Shown here: piece after piece, positions 30,990-42,589 of the stretch
Position numbering within the stretch: the stretch's first letter is position 1
Layout: each line of letters opens with the position of its first letter
Assembly (NCBI GenBank): GCA_037954325.1
Contig: JBBMNZ010000001.1
Span: forward strand, 4,729,232 to 4,793,231
Length of the DNA stretch: 64,000 nt
Origin: Fistularia commersonii
Lineage: Eukaryota > Chordata > Actinopteri > Syngnathiformes > Fistulariidae
Direction: 5' to 3'
The notes under the pieces: model-generated
Databases searched by the model: none
The model's input: the letters and a program-made list of their open reading frames with translations, nothing else
Told to the model about the DNA's origin: nothing
Translations under genes and position numbers: made by a program

Positions 30990-32810
30990 TGGATTCAAAT
31001 TCAATACACAAACAATGATTATAAACTCGTCTTCATTTATTTTCTGAACTTGTTTTGTGATGAAAGTGTTTACGTTGTTGCCCCCGCCAGCCGTCTTCCT
31101 CGGACCTCTTGCTGGTAAACACTCAGCGCAGAAACCCGTTGCCACGCCAACAGACGGCGGGTATATTTTATTTTTTCATCCTAGTATAGAAAAGTCATGT
31201 TGACACGGAGGTGTGGACGTTTCGTATGTCGGCGTCTGAAGTTAGCGGTTGCTAGCAGCACGCGCAGGGCTAAATGTCAAGTATTTTAAGTTGGGGGCAC
31301 CGTGAATGACTGGAGGATATTAGGAAATTAATTCTCCGCCGGAGAACATTTTTATAGCGGCGAGGAGCCGACACGTTGACTAATGAGCCCGAAGGTGTTT
31401 GCTTGTAAGAATATCAATTAATCCTTCACGTCCGAGAGGAGTCGTTAGGATGGATTACAAGACCTTGACTCCCGAGAACCCGCCAAACACAGCCAGGTTC
31501 AGCGCCACCGGAGGGGGATGCGGCGATGGGGGCGGAGTGGGGCCTCGATGCTCGGCCGCCTCCGACAACCTCCCCCTTCCGCGGCGCTGTGCGTGAAACT
31601 CGCCCGTTGTGCCAATTAGCACTGCGGCGGCGCTCAAAAATCTTTGTTTACTACCTCAACGGAGACTCACCTGGATCCCCTTGCCCCTCCCAATACGATG
31701 CGAAGGACAAATAACAGACGGACAGGTGAGCGATGAGGAAGGGGATTTGTAGAAATCATTAGCAGCTCGGGTTTGTTTGTTTATTTTTAGAGATTTACTG
31801 ATGTATAAGGTGTTTAAAGATGGCCGCCGAGGCGTGGCGGTCTAAGACGCCGGCTCAAGGTTGGCGTCTCAGTGGGGGGTGGGGGGGGTTAATTCGACGG
31901 CCGGAAAAAAAACGACACTCCCTATTGCAGAAATGGCGGCAAATGGAGCTTAAAGAACATCAGTAAGCTGATTCGCTTTTTTTTTTTTTTTTTTTTTTTT
32001 TAAACGCCGGTTGTCAGGTTTTCTCCATTTCAAATTAACGAAACACCTAATGGAATTACACGTGTCGTCGTCGATGAGGTTCATCAGCGTGGACGCGGTG
32101 GCTCTTTGATAAGTGGCGCTGTCAAACATGGCCGCCCGGCGTCCTGCTTCCAATTTTGACGCCTGCAGACTTTGATCTGTGATTGAGCCGGCTTGTTCTG
32201 CCCATTTAATGCAACTTAAACTGTCACTTCACCGTAAACCTGTAGTACCGCGGCTGATTAGTACTTGTGGTATTTCACATACGTCGTCGTTTGACGCGGA
32301 GAGAAATGAGAAATTAGCCGTGCGATATAAAAATATGTGAGGACGCACTCCAGAGGGGGGCCGGAGCTGGAACCGTCCACTTCCTGTCTGAGGAAGGGCG
32401 GATGTTTTTAATGGTGTCTTGAAATACTGACGGGGTCGAGTTATAAAAAAAATGAGTTTATTCCTTTTTTTATTTGCATCAGTTTTGCAAGGAAGATGTG
32501 ATGTGCATCCAAAAGAAATGCAGGGGCGGGAGCAGGTTTCTTTACCATCAGCTGTTATTACAGTGTAATTACACTGTGGTAACTGTGCACATATGGTGCC
32601 TTAACTACAGTTTAGCCCCGTTTCATTATTGAAAAACTACAGATGTTCAATGTTTGGATGCTATTAGGTTTAAAAATGAAAATATTTGCAGAAACTCAAC
32701 AAGCACACATGTTCTTGTAAGTAGATCTTTTTTTTTTTCATGCAAGCCCTATAAATACGCGTCCACAGTCACTACTTATGACTCCAACTTAAATTGTGGT
32801 TTGGGGCGTC
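30990..32810. other. Noncoding DNA
   Basis: No gene is supported. It holds a poly(T) run at 31977-32001 and a complex segment at 31315-31450 (GAAATTAATTCTCCG, AATATCAATTAATCC) that resembles a conserved element. ACTTCCTGT occurs at 32379. A frame at 31399-31596 has no recognisable domain. Confidence 0.6.
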
Positions 32811-32814
32811 ACAG

Positions 32815-32995
32815 GAAGAGGTTCCACTGGGTTCTCAATCCTGGGATCCCCCGACCCCCCTCTATGCAAACGCTAAATTGTCTATAGGTGTGAATGAGAG
32901 GGTAAGAGCTTGCATGATTGACAGCTGGTCCATCCAGGTTAAGCCCCGCCTCTCAGCCAAGTGACACCTAGGATTGGCTCCACTCCAACCACACA
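32815..32995 (+). repeat. Teleost interspersed repeat, near complete (copy 7)
   Basis: CACTGGGTTCTCAATCC, CGCTAAATTGTCTATAGG, GTGTGAATGAGAGG, GCATGATTGACAGCTGG, GTTAAGCCCCGCCTCTC and TAGGATTGGCTCCACTCC occur in order. This is the best copy of the middle of the element. Confidence 0.75.
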
Positions 32996-33592
32996 CCTCA
33001 GAAATACAGCACACGTTTGATAAATATGTTGTATTTATTCTTTAACTTCCTACGAGCAAGTGATTATTAGCATTGTTAGCATCATTAGCAGCGAAGGCCA
33101 CCCCCACTGAATGCTACTTTTTAAGCAACAAGCCAACTATCTGTGACTCTTGGCCCGGAGGTGGGGCTCCAGTTGTCAACAAATACCCATCTCGGGTGTG
33201 TTAATCTCATAATCTCTCCTAATCTCCCATAATCCCATTTGCATTTTTGGTTAAAACTTGCACGCACATTTGTCTTAATGAGCTGGTTGGATCCCACGAT
33301 CTCGACACTGTATCCAAGGAACCTTGGATGTGAAAGGTGCAAGGGAGGACGGTCGGCCTCCTGCAGCCCGACGCTCCTACCTCGCTGCTCAGGCGGCGGC
33401 GAGGAGAGAGCACCCCCCCCCCCCCCCCCGTGCTTCCACACACCCCCACCCCTCTCCGGGTGCGGCGGCTCAGCCCGGTATAAATCTTTATGACATCCAT
33501 CATCGGAGATCCACCGACAATAACACACCGCATTACTCACACATCACAAAATCCTGCACCTCTTGATGCCATCGCTGCTTCTTTGTGTCTGT

Positions 33593-33608
33593 ATGTGTGT
33601 GTGCGTGT

Positions 33609-33640
<32 letters not shown>

Positions 33641-33656
33641 GAGCGCGCGCGCACGT
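33593..33656. repeat. (GT)n passing into (GC)n
   Basis: GTGTGT with a few interruptions runs into GAGCGCGCGCGCACGTGTG. The whole stretch is alternating purine-pyrimidine over about 60 bp, a sequence type that favours Z-DNA. Confidence 0.93.
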
Positions 33657-34341
33657 GTGGGGGCTCTCCATCCGTAACCCCGGCGCAGACGGCTCCTGAG
33701 GGCCGGGTGTTACCTACGCGGCGCGGCGGTGCAAAGCCGCCCTCAATAAGCAGATGCTTTAGTGGGCCCCTCGGCGCCGTGGCGGATCATTATTTGGCGG
33801 TGGAAAAATCCGGTTTGACAGATGGACGGCGGCGGCGAGGAGACACATCGCTGATACGCCACATAACAAGATCTCAGAAGAGCCAAACACTGACTCATTA
33901 CACATCAGAACTGGCCAAGGAGAAGGATTTATTTGTTTTGTTGCCGTGGAAGGAGGCGGGGTGATGATTCTATCCTGTCTAAGCTAAAGCCGCCGCCGAG
34001 GCCGCCGGGGGTTCCGGGGGTGTTATCATCGGCCCCCGTGATGAGTTTAGCCCCCCAACCCACCTCCCTCCCCCCAGCTCTGGGAGAACCGCACCGGCAG
34101 AGGAGGCCGAGCGGTTTAATGGGTGAGTTGCTCAGGTGTGATCGAAGTCGAGGAGGGGCTCCCGGTGTTCGTGGCGCCGAGCGCCAGCCGCGGTCGAGAC
34201 GCCAGACAGATCTTGTTGTTGTCATTGACGTGGACCGTGATCCTTTGCAGCTCCAACAGGAGGAAGTTACTTCCTGTTGAATTTTGATAAGTTTCTGTTC
34301 TGAATTTGATGATCATTAGCTTATAATTAGAAATGGATGTT

Positions 34342-34360
34342 TGTGTGTGTGTGTGTGTGT
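34342..34360. repeat. (GT)n microsatellite
   Basis: Short GT array, about nine copies, followed by (TA)n at 34381-34392. Confidence 0.9.
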
Positions 34361-34440
34361 TTGTAGAAATTCACACAGACATATATATATATGTACTTAT
34401 GTAGGGCATTTGTTTTGCCGCACTTCCTGTTTTATGTTTA

Positions 34441-34704
34441 CAGGACTTTCTCAGAAAATTTGAATATCGTGACAAAGTTCTTTGTAATGCAATTACAAAA
34501 ATGTCATACATTCTGGATTCATTATAAATCAACGGAAATATTGCAAGCCTTTTATTTCTTTAATATCCCTGATTATGGCTAACATCTTAAGAAAACTCAA
34601 AAACCCTATCTCAAAATATTAGAATATCATGATTTTTTTTTTAAATTGCATTACAGAAGATAAAGAACTTTATCCCAATATTCTAATTTTCTGAGACGGT
34701 CCTG
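34441..34704. mobile_element. MITE-type inverted-repeat DNA transposon, 264 bp, TA target duplication
   Basis: The left end begins CAGGACTTTCTCAGAAAATT and the right end closes AATTTTCTGAGACGGTCCTG. The terminal inverted repeats extend about 55-58 bp to TGTAATGCAATTA / TTGCATTACA, with about eight bases missing in the left arm (TTATCTTC present in the right). TA flanks both ends (34439-34440 and 34705-34706), the target duplication of Tc1/mariner-type elements. There is no transposase, so it is non-autonomous. I recognise this family from fish and other vertebrates but do not recall its name. The interior also has a short inverted part (CTCAAAATATTAGAATATCATG resembles the end). Confidence 0.9.
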
Positions 34705-34722
34705 TACTGTTCATGTATATAC

Positions 34723-34725
<3 letters not shown>

Positions 34726-34756
<31 letters not shown>
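34726..34756. repeat. (GT)n microsatellite
   Basis: About 15 GT copies, 20 bp beyond the transposon end. Confidence 0.95.
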
Positions 34757-34759
<3 letters not shown>

Positions 34760-34762
<3 letters not shown>

Positions 34763-35450
34763 ATAAAAGTACAGAATATTGAAGGATTTTTTTTCTTGTA
34801 GTGAACTATACAGTTAGTAGGCTAGCTGAAGATAGCGTAGCATGCTAGCATGTCACATGTAAATCCTGGCTAAAGGCGGAGGGACGCCCTTGCTGGTATC
34901 TGCCTCCAGATGTTATGCAAGTGTCCCATGTCGCCATGGTTACATCTCACACTGTCCCAGTCGGAGTTTCGCTTTCATCCCGGAACGTCTGGGTTTTTGC
35001 GAAGGAACGTTCACTTCGCCGTTCGGCCGGCAGGCAGGAGCGCAGACCTGTGTCCAGGTCTCTGTACGCCATTATTCCTCCGCTGCTCTTCCTCCTTCTG
35101 AGCGCGCTCAGAGCCGGTGACACTGAGGCGAAGTGACGGCGCTGCTAATCCCAGGGTCGGCGCGTGATTGACAGCTAACCTTGATTCCACAGATAAAAAA
35201 CACACAGTAAAACCACATGGTTATTTCTTTGCACTCCTTTGTCTCATATTAACAACATAGTACAGAACACCTGACGTAAATACCGGAATTTACTTTGTAG
35301 TATTTCATGTTAAATGATCAGAGCACCTTTGAGTATCTGCTTTATTGTACAGTACTGGACTACTACTGGTTGTTTGAAATCGTTTATTCATGTTTTATCT
35401 ACTGTTCCATGATCTGATTGGCAGGATTGGCATCCGTTTGTGTGGTTTAT
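34760..35450. other. Noncoding DNA
   Basis: No gene is supported. Four short frames overlap at 34890-35205 on both strands. None has a domain. A fragment CGCGTGATTGACAGCTAACC (35160) belongs to the teleost repeat family. Confidence 0.6.
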
Positions 35451-35454
35451 GTCT

Positions 35455-35695
35455 GTGTGGAGTCTTCATGTTCTCCAGCCTGGGTTCCCTCAGTGTGTTT
35501 TCTCCATGTTCTGCGACCTTGCACTGTCTCCAGGTTCACCTACCTGGGTTCCCTCTCTTTTTGGTGAAGATTGATGATTGACAGGCGAGCAGTTCCGGGT
35601 TAAATCCCGCCTTTGGCCCCGGAGGCAGGCAGCCGGGACAGAATCCGCCCCTTCCCCTCGCGCTCGGCGGTGCAACGGATGAATGAATGAATAAA
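35455..35695 (+). repeat. Teleost interspersed repeat, expanded copy (copy 8)
   Basis: The 5' half words are present more than once (CCTGGGTTCCCTCAGTG, TTTTCTCCATGTTCTGC, CTACCTGGGTTCCCTC), then GATGATTGACAGGCGAGC, GGGTTAAATCCCGCC and an ATGAATGAATGAATAAAG tail. The duplicated 5' words suggest an internal tandem copy. Confidence 0.7.
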
Positions 35696-35699
35696 GTGG

Positions 35700-36045
35700 G
35701 CGTCGGCCTGCTGTTGTCTCAGCCGTCAACATTAAGACGTTTTATATACACAGGGAAGCGAATCGCTCTTCACCTCCTCCTCCGGCCCTGACTCCTCCCC
35801 TTTCATCCCACCTGACGGGTTCATCTTTTTTTTTTTTTTTTTTTTTTAAGATTTCACCATCTTTTCAAATCTATTTTTCAAAAAAAAAAAAAAAAAAAAG
35901 AAAAACGATCCACCGTGCAATTTAGTCCGCAGAGCCTCTGATTCAAAGAACCCCGGATCAATCCGTTTGTTTTCATTCCTCCCTTTCGTTAGGAAGATGT
36001 GAGGGAGAAGAAGAAGAAGGGGGAAGGAGAAGAAGACGAACCCAC
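35700..36045. other. Homopolymer-rich noncoding DNA
   Basis: Poly(T) at 35827-35847 and poly(A) at 35880-35899 lie 32 bp apart and could pair as a hairpin. GAAGAAGAAG purine-rich DNA follows. No gene. Confidence 0.7.
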
Positions 36046-36049
36046 CCCG

Positions 36050-36440
36050 CTACCTGACGGCAGCGGAACAAGGCTGAATCAAAGCGTATTAATAATTAAC
36101 TCCAATTAGCTGAGCGTGGGAGGAGGCGTGACGCCTGTTCGGGCGGCGGCGCCTCAACCCCTCGCCTGATCTGGAGAACAGCGGCGGCGGCGGCGAGATG
36201 ACAGGCCGCGGCGAGGGGAAGATGAACGCTTCGCGGCGGGTTAAAGAGACAGGACCGGCTTCCTTGTATCTCCTTTATTTTAATTTCCCCTCCCTGTCGA
36301 TGAAGTGGCGGCTGGAGGAGGAGGAGGAGGAACAAAGGGAGCGGAGACGAAAGTGTATCCCACTCGTTACAACCTCAAGTTAATTAAGGAGCTTGTTGTG
36401 CAATGACGGGGGCACCTGAACGTGCAGGTTTTAGCTGAGC
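36050..36440. promoter_or_regulatory. Conserved-noncoding-like segments
   Basis: Two complex pieces: 36060-36125 (AATCAAAGCGTATTAATAATTAACTCC, CAATTAGCTGAGCG, given here as separate words) and 36365-36430 (CAAGTTAATTAAGGAGC, TTGTGCAATGACG). Between them lies GC-rich DNA and a GAG-repeat (36315-36335). AT-rich homeodomain-type cores dominate. Confidence 0.3.
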
Positions 36441-36444
36441 GTTA

Positions 36445-39195
36445 GCGGAGGAGTAAGGGGGGGGGGGGACTACTGAAAGACCTGAAAAGAACCTTTAATT
36501 AATGTCTCAGCAGGAGAGGAGAGAACATGGAGATGAAACCGAGAAGCCCTGGCAGGCCTGGGCCTCTCTTTCTCCCTCTCTCTCTCTCTCTCGGTTTTAC
36601 TTTTTATTTCCAGGTGTTGCATCATCTCGGATAATCTTAACAAGCGAGAGTGTCGCCGAGCCAACAAACATTTCGAGGACCTGCGGGGGGGTTGGAAGAA
36701 GGTGGAGCGAATTAGTGTCCTTCCTCGCCAACCGAAAAAGAAGTAATGAAACGGCGCGGGATGTTTTCTAATTAACTTCCACTCGTAGTTTTTCTTTTTC
36801 CCGCTAACAAAGACAATTCGTCTTGTATTTGGAAAGGCGGGGTGCCGGGGTGCACGTAAGGGGGTAGCTGACGGGGCGTTGGGGGGGGTCGGATCTGATT
36901 ACGACTCCCACTTTGACCCCTCCGGCAGCGTGATGAATCGTGGGAGTCACGTAATGCGGGGTTTTTGATTTATCTCCCCGACCTTTTGTATGCAAAGGGA
37001 GACATGTTGGGGTGCAGCCCGTGATGTCACACCCGGAAAGGAGGTCACCCAACCCCCCCCCCCCCCCCCCCCTCCCCCCCGCCCGCCGACAACTCTATTG
37101 TTTCCCAGCCCTCTGTACTGCTGAGCCCCGCGACTTTAAGTTCTCACCAACTTCAAATCCACTTTTCTTTTGATCAGGACATGGGGGGCTAAAGATACGC
37201 CGAGCCCGTTTAGCTTCATTAGCTCCGTTAGCTTGTCGCTGTTGGACTCGGGGGTCGCGCCCGTGTCAACATTTCATCCGGTCCCTACGGGCGCGGGCCC
37301 GCTGATCCTTTGCTAACTGTTAGCCGAAGGTTTAGCCCGCCGGTCGTTGCGGTCACTTTGTCAGTTTCGAGTTTCGTAAAAGAAAGGCTGTGTTTGAAGC
37401 TTGAATTAAATCAATTTCTCACGGGTTGAGAGAATGTTGTGGAAGGCTAACGGACAATTTTAGCAGCATTTCTAAACTGATATGTGGATAATTTGTGCAA
37501 GAGGCTAAAGGCTAAACCTTGGTGCTCAGAGCCTGATGAAATGTATCCACAGGGCGAGATGAGTGAGCTAAAGGGCTAACATGCTAACTCCGCTTGCACC
37601 TGGTACCTTCAGAACGGCAACACGGCTAACACTACTGCAGGCCAGCAGATGGAGTCCACGGTTCTTTTTTTTTTCCACGTCCGGGACATCGGACAACATG
37701 TTATGCTAAGAAAGAGCCGCCGGCGAGCTCGCCATGGTCCCGCAAGATGTTTAACGTGTCCTCAAAGTCAACCAAAACGGGCATTTTTTAGTTACTGTTG
37801 TTATTCAAAATAGTGTTAGCGTCACTCAGCAATATGTGACGATTAGGAAAAACACAATTTGTATCATGCAAAAAAAAACAATAAACAAAAAAAAAAAAAA
37901 CACAAGCCTATTGATAACACACAGCGAGCCGTTAGCATTTCTTTCATTAGCTTTGAATCAAGTTCACCTCACATGAGTGTGTTTATGTGCTAGACAGCTA
38001 GCGCTTGAAATATTTATACCTTTCTTTTTCTCATGCCACCCTTGAGAAAGGCGACAATAACACAAGGTTGCAAAGAGGCCCCACCACTAGCACCACCACC
38101 CCACCCCCAAGGACAAGAGAGAGAGTGTCCTGTCGTAATTAAACATGCATGGCTTTTCTTCTTCTTCTCCTCCGCAGACGCTGTTTGTTCCGCTAGCCTG
38201 GGTTTTGACGGGACGCCAAAACAAGCCCAGGTGGAGCCGGGTGTGCAAACACGCTTGTGAGTACAGGCATGAAACACACAAATTAGCACCTCGGACTGGA
38301 TGAATATGCAGGCTGTGGGACGGGGGCCAGCGCGCCGTCCCGCCATCAGAGCGCACCGCCAAGTAAACACAGCGGCGGGGAGGGAGTGGGAGTGGGAGTG
38401 GGAGTGGGGAAGTGGGGGGGGGGGTGACACTGATGCCCACCATTTTTTTTGTTTTCACTCTGCAGATCACTTTATTATGACAGGAAACTGTAAATCTCAC
38501 CTACGTGTGTGTGTGGGGGGGGGGGGATATATGGCGTGGTGACCTCTAGTGGTTCACTCATCCACCGCTGGACGCCGTCCGGCTATAATTGACACGGAGG
38601 GGGGGCCTTTGGCGAAAAGAGTCCTGCCAAAGCTTAGAGGAGAAAACAATAACAAGGCAGGGTGTATATGGGGGGGGGGAGCAGGTCCAGTGATGGATGG
38701 AGGGGTGGAGGAGGAGTGGGTGTTGACAGGAAAAAAGGAGGAAGACGAGGAGCCGCTGAAGAGCGGTCAGCAGCGCCGAGTCCCACAAGAGAGGTTGTAA
38801 AGTGAAGCTCCAGATTTTTTTTTTTTTTTTTTAATCCCAGGCCGGACACTCCGGAGTGCACGCCGGGTCCCCGAGCGCCTCCCCGAGACGAACGGCATCT
38901 CCTCAGACTCAGTCAGAAGGTTGAGAAATAGCTCCCGTCGCGCTCACGTACCCCCCCCCCTCCCCCCCCCCCGCATCATGTGACCTCCTCCCCATCCCGC
39001 CCTCCTCGGACCTTTTTCCACATGAGTTTACGCATTACGGCTGTTTCTAAAATAAAGCCGTCTTCGTTTACACCGCGACCGGGGGAGGTGGGGGGGTGAA
39101 TTATAGATGGCGGCGGCGGCGGCGGCAGGGAGAGGCGGGGGGGGGGGGCTCTGTGATGAAGTTGTAGGATCTTAATCACACCCAACACGCCTCCC
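36445..39195. other. Noncoding DNA with many homopolymer and simple repeats
   Basis: No gene is supported. It holds G-run 36458-36468, (CT)n 36576-36592, a run of 20 C (37053-37072), GCTAAC-rich DNA at 37180-37960, a (GGGAGT)n run at 38381-38413, T-run 38816-38832, C-runs 38950-38972 and GGC run 39108-39127. Frames at 38014-38500 cover these repeats. Confidence 0.6.
38381..38413. repeat. (GGGAGT)n short hexanucleotide repeat
   Basis: About five copies of GGGAGT, translated as Trp-Glu repeats in one frame. Confidence 0.9.
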
Positions 39196-39199
39196 TCTG

Positions 39200-39480
39200 A
39201 CTCCCCCTGCCGCCGCGAATTAGCCGGCTCTTATGATTAAACTCGGGGAAGAACAAGCTCAAGCATCAATAACTCATCGCTGGCGGCTCTAATTCGCCCC
39301 CCCCCACCTCGCCACCTCGCCGACCGCCTCGTCTGCAACGACCCCCCCCCCCCCCCCCCCCCGCCCCGTAGCCTCATTTCAACACGCCACTCACCTAATA
39401 ATAAGCACCAGATGAATAACTTACATTAAAAGGCTGTTATTGTGAATTAAACACAATAAGCAACGGTGAATAATGGATGC
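39200..39480. promoter_or_regulatory. Conserved-noncoding-like segments around a poly(C) run
   Basis: 39210-39295 holds CGAATTAGCCGGC, TTATGATTAAACTCG and CATCAATAACTCATC. 39372-39478 holds ACCTAATAATAAGC, GATGAATAACTTACATT, CTGTTATTGTGAATTAAAC and ACAATAAGC. A run of 21 C (39342-39362) separates them. ATTGTG / ACAAT words are SOX-like. Confidence 0.35.
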
Positions 39481-39487
39481 CCCCCCC

Positions 39488-39504
39488 CACACACACACAC
39501 ACAC
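39488..39504. repeat. (CA)n microsatellite
   Basis: Short CA array, about eight copies, between C runs. Confidence 0.93.
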
Positions 39505-39621
39505 TTAACCCCCCCCCATCCCTCGTCACCTCACATGTTTAAATAGTTAAACTCCATTTCCGTAACCTGTGGCTATGAACGCCGACTCGAGGGTGTGTGT
39601 AGCCGCGGTCCCTCGCCGCCA

Positions 39622-39640
39622 AACACACACACACACACAT
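39622..39640. repeat. (CA)n microsatellite
   Basis: Short CA array, about nine copies, followed by TGCGCGC. Confidence 0.93.
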
Positions 39641-39840
39641 GCGCGCCCTTGCACCCTTGCCACCTCAGCTCAGGTGGGGATAAAAGAGGACACACGGAAT
39701 GAAGAGGGATCCATTTATTCACCTTAAGAACCTTGTAGCAGCCATCCTAAATAAGTTTGCAGTGTGTTCTCCTGAACCCATCCAACATTCATGTCTCCTT
39801 TTTATGCTTTTATCACCTCGGATAGACCCAGCCGAGCGTG

Positions 39841-39868
39841 CCCCCACCCCCACCCCCACCTTTATGAA

Positions 39869-39899
<31 letters not shown>
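39841..39899. repeat. (CCCCCA)n then (CA)n
   Basis: Three CCCCCA-type units (39841-39860), a 10-bp gap, then 15 CA copies (39870-39899). Confidence 0.94.
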
Positions 39900-39901
<2 letters not shown>

Positions 39902-40069
39902 GCCAGGTCCGGGGACGTCTCGTGGCCCCCCGGCGAAGTAAAACACGTCCTTCGTCGCTCCGCGTCGGCGACTCTGCTTTTTCATTTTGTGACAAAACAT
40001 CAGGTCGGATTATCTGGCTGACAGGAAGCCGCCACAAACACTGGCTTGTTTCTGCTCCGAATGCAGACC

Positions 40070-40706
40070 GGCGGAGGGGAGCTAACAGAGGGCTAGCAGA
40101 GAGCTAGCAGGGAGCTAAGAGGGGAGTTAATAGCGGTGCTGGCGGAGAGAAAGCAGTGGAGCTAATACAGGAGCTCAGATGGAAGCTAGCAGGGAGCTAA
40201 TAGAGTAGCTAGCAGTGAGCTGAGAGGAGAGCTAACATGGGAGCTCGGACGGAAACTAGCTCAAAAGGGGCGCTAGCAAACATAAGCGCTCAGAGGGAAG
40301 CTAGGAAGAAGCCAATGTTGGAACGAGCAGGTAACGAAAGCAAGAGCTAACATAAGAGCTCAGGGGGAAGCTAGCAGGAGTAAAGGGAGTGGCTAACAAA
40401 GAGGGAGCTCATATGGAAGCTTACAGGTAACAGATATGGGAACTAGCAGAGAGCAACAAGGAGGGAAGAGGGGAGCGAACAAATGGGCTGAGAGGGAAGC
40501 TAACAGGGAGGCGAAAGGGAGCTCTGAGGGGAACTAGTAGGGATCTAACACGGAGGCTAACCAGTAAGTCACCGCAGCCGATAGCGGAGCTAACAGTGCA
40601 ACTAAAACTGAAGCATTCAGGGGCAGCTAAAGAAGCTAACCCTAACAGGGAGCTAACAGAGAGGATAACAGGGGAGCTAATACAGCGATAACATGGACTA
40701 ACAGCT
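40070..40706. repeat. Degenerate GGAGCTAACAGA minisatellite
   Basis: Variants of GAGCTAACAGGG / GAGCTAGCAGAG / GGAAGCTAGCAGG recur some 40 times, with spacing mostly 12-24 bp. The words AGCTAAC and AGCTAGC are in one orientation throughout, so the block grew by tandem duplication. It runs directly into a TATC array. Confidence 0.85.

Positions 40707-40783
<77 letters not shown>
40707..40783. repeat. (TATC)n microsatellite, about 19 copies
   Basis: A perfect tetranucleotide array that ends in TATATAATATTTATATATA. Confidence 0.97.
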
Positions 40784-40789
40784 ATAATA

Positions 40790-41455
40790 TTTATATATAT
40801 CTTTTTGAATTCTGTGTCACATATAATCATAATATTATGATATGATCATGATATTTTATAAATATAATCATACAAACAGGTTTATACACACACACAGACA
40901 CAAATATATATAGTTCCACACAAATGTTTGAAATATCTTGCCAAGGTCAAAATGTGTTGAACAAATAAAAGTAAAATAAATGCTGATCGCGAAAAAAAAT
41001 GGTTGACCGGAAGATTTTAATGCCAACTTTTCACTCGATTAGTATTGTACTATAATTTGACCCATCTGAGTAATAGATTACCGATGGGATTGCACGGTTG
41101 TAAGTGGTGATTAGTCGTATCGATGACGTTCTATTTCCAAAGGGAGGCATTATCGACTCGTGTTTACGTAACAGCCGGTTTAGTGAGGTGTCCTGAATAT
41201 CATGGGAGTTGCAGCGCTGTTAATGTTTTTTTAGCTTCAATTAAAAACCTCCACTGTTCTAAGTTATGCGGCGGCCATCATCTGTGCAATGGATGTCATT
41301 AATGGAATCTCGTGTCGGGCTAGCTCGCGCGCGGCTAGCTCACTGTACTCCGAAGGGAGGGAGGGAGGGAGGGATGATTGAGCCCGCTTGTCTTCGGGGA
41401 GGCCGGGGAACACGTGCTGATCCTAATCAGGGCCTGTTCCCTGCCATGTTCCGGC
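40790..41455. other. Noncoding DNA
   Basis: AT-rich to about 41060 with ATATAATCATAATATTATGAT words, then GC-rich with a (GGGA)n patch at 41355-41374. No gene is supported. Confidence 0.6.
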
Positions 41456-41459
41456 CGGG

Positions 41460-41840
41460 GGAACAACCAGCGAGCCGGGCGCCGGACACGGCGCGGCTAC
41501 ATTAGAGAGTAATGTTCTCCAGCGCGGGACAGCGTTCTCTGTTACGCTCCACATGCGGGAGGAAGAGGAGGCTGTCACTGCGGATTAGCCACGGAGGATG
41601 CCGTGCAAACGTATCTTGTGTAATTGGAGTTTAAAAGAAGAGGGAGGAGGGCGGCGGAGGGGAGGTGGGGGTGCTTTTTGGGGATAACACTCCACCGTTG
41701 CATCGCTCATGTTCCAGACATTATGAGGCTTTTAGCAAACTTGTCCGCCTCCAGGACAAAGGATTCTTACACTCCATCTTCCCCGGGCTGCTTTTATTTA
41801 CTCATTTTAAAGTGGTCAGGAAGGGAAAAAAAAAAAGGTA
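41460..41840. promoter_or_regulatory. Conserved-noncoding-like segment
   Basis: Complex DNA with CTACATTAGAGAGTAATG, TTGTGTAATTGGAG, CCAGACATTATGAGGC, GCTTTTATTTACTC. A frame at 41624-41884 is open but its residues follow no known domain and another phase is open too. Confidence 0.28.
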
Positions 41841-41919
41841 TTTACTGCTCTGAGTGCACCACCCCCCCCTCCTCCTCCCTTTGAAAAAAAAAAAAAAAAA
41901 GGGAAAAAAAAAAAGGCCA

Positions 41920-42425
41920 GTTTACCTGATCATATCGACAGCTCTACTGTAAAATCTCCCGCCGTTGAAGGTCCGCGGAAGAAGTGTTTTTTATTGTCTT
42001 GCTGAGTGGACGTCCGTCTGGCAGGCGGTGGATCCGGGAGCGGAATCACTTTCCTGACAATAATCCATGAATTATGCAGCGCCGTGTTTGAATGAGAAAG
42101 GCTTTCATATCTCTTCCATTAACTCGGATTAAGATTTCATACCGTGCTGGGGGAGAATGCTAGCAATATCCCCCCCCTCCCCTCCCCTCCGCCGCCCCCC
42201 GTCTCATTTCAATGAAATTTTTATCAGTGCTTTTCTCTCTGTACTACATTCCTACCGGGATGTCTGCGGAATCCCGAGCCGGGGCTCTGGACATGAACTC
42301 CCCTCAACCCGCCTGCCGGTGGCGCCGCGGCCGTCAATATTTCATGGGCCCGGGCCAAGTCAGCCGTGAGATTCCAGCTGCCGAGATTTAACTCTAATGT
42401 AGAAATTGTGAACGGATGAAAACCG
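41920..42425. promoter_or_regulatory. Conserved-noncoding-like element
   Basis: Words include CTGACAATAATCCATG, GAATTATGCAGCG, ATTAACTCGGATTAAG, TTTCAATGAAATTTTTATC, CGTCAATATTTCATGGG and TCTAATGTAGAAATTG. Unique in the window apart from a short C-rich break at 42170-42200. GGATTAA is a Bicoid/OTX-type core. Conservation is inferred. Confidence 0.38.
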
Positions 42426-42589
42426 GGATGTCATAAGCAATACATCTGTTCCGGAGCCGGGAGGCTGAGTCGAGGAGGCGGAGGGAGGGGGGCGGGGGGG
42501 TTGATTGTTGGAGTCCGCGAGGAAGAAAACAAAATAAAAGCCCAAACAGTTGATGATGGAGTGATTAAAGAGGAGAAAGACGCGCGGCT

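Larger units (their letters stand above)
33000..34435. other. Noncoding DNA
   Basis: No gene is supported. It holds a run of 17 C (33413-33429), the GT/GC array at 33593-33656 and an imperfect inverted ETS-type pair (AGGAAGTTACTTCCT at 34261-34275). The frames at 33121-33566 and 33929-34316 are open in opposite directions and have no domain. Confidence 0.6.
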
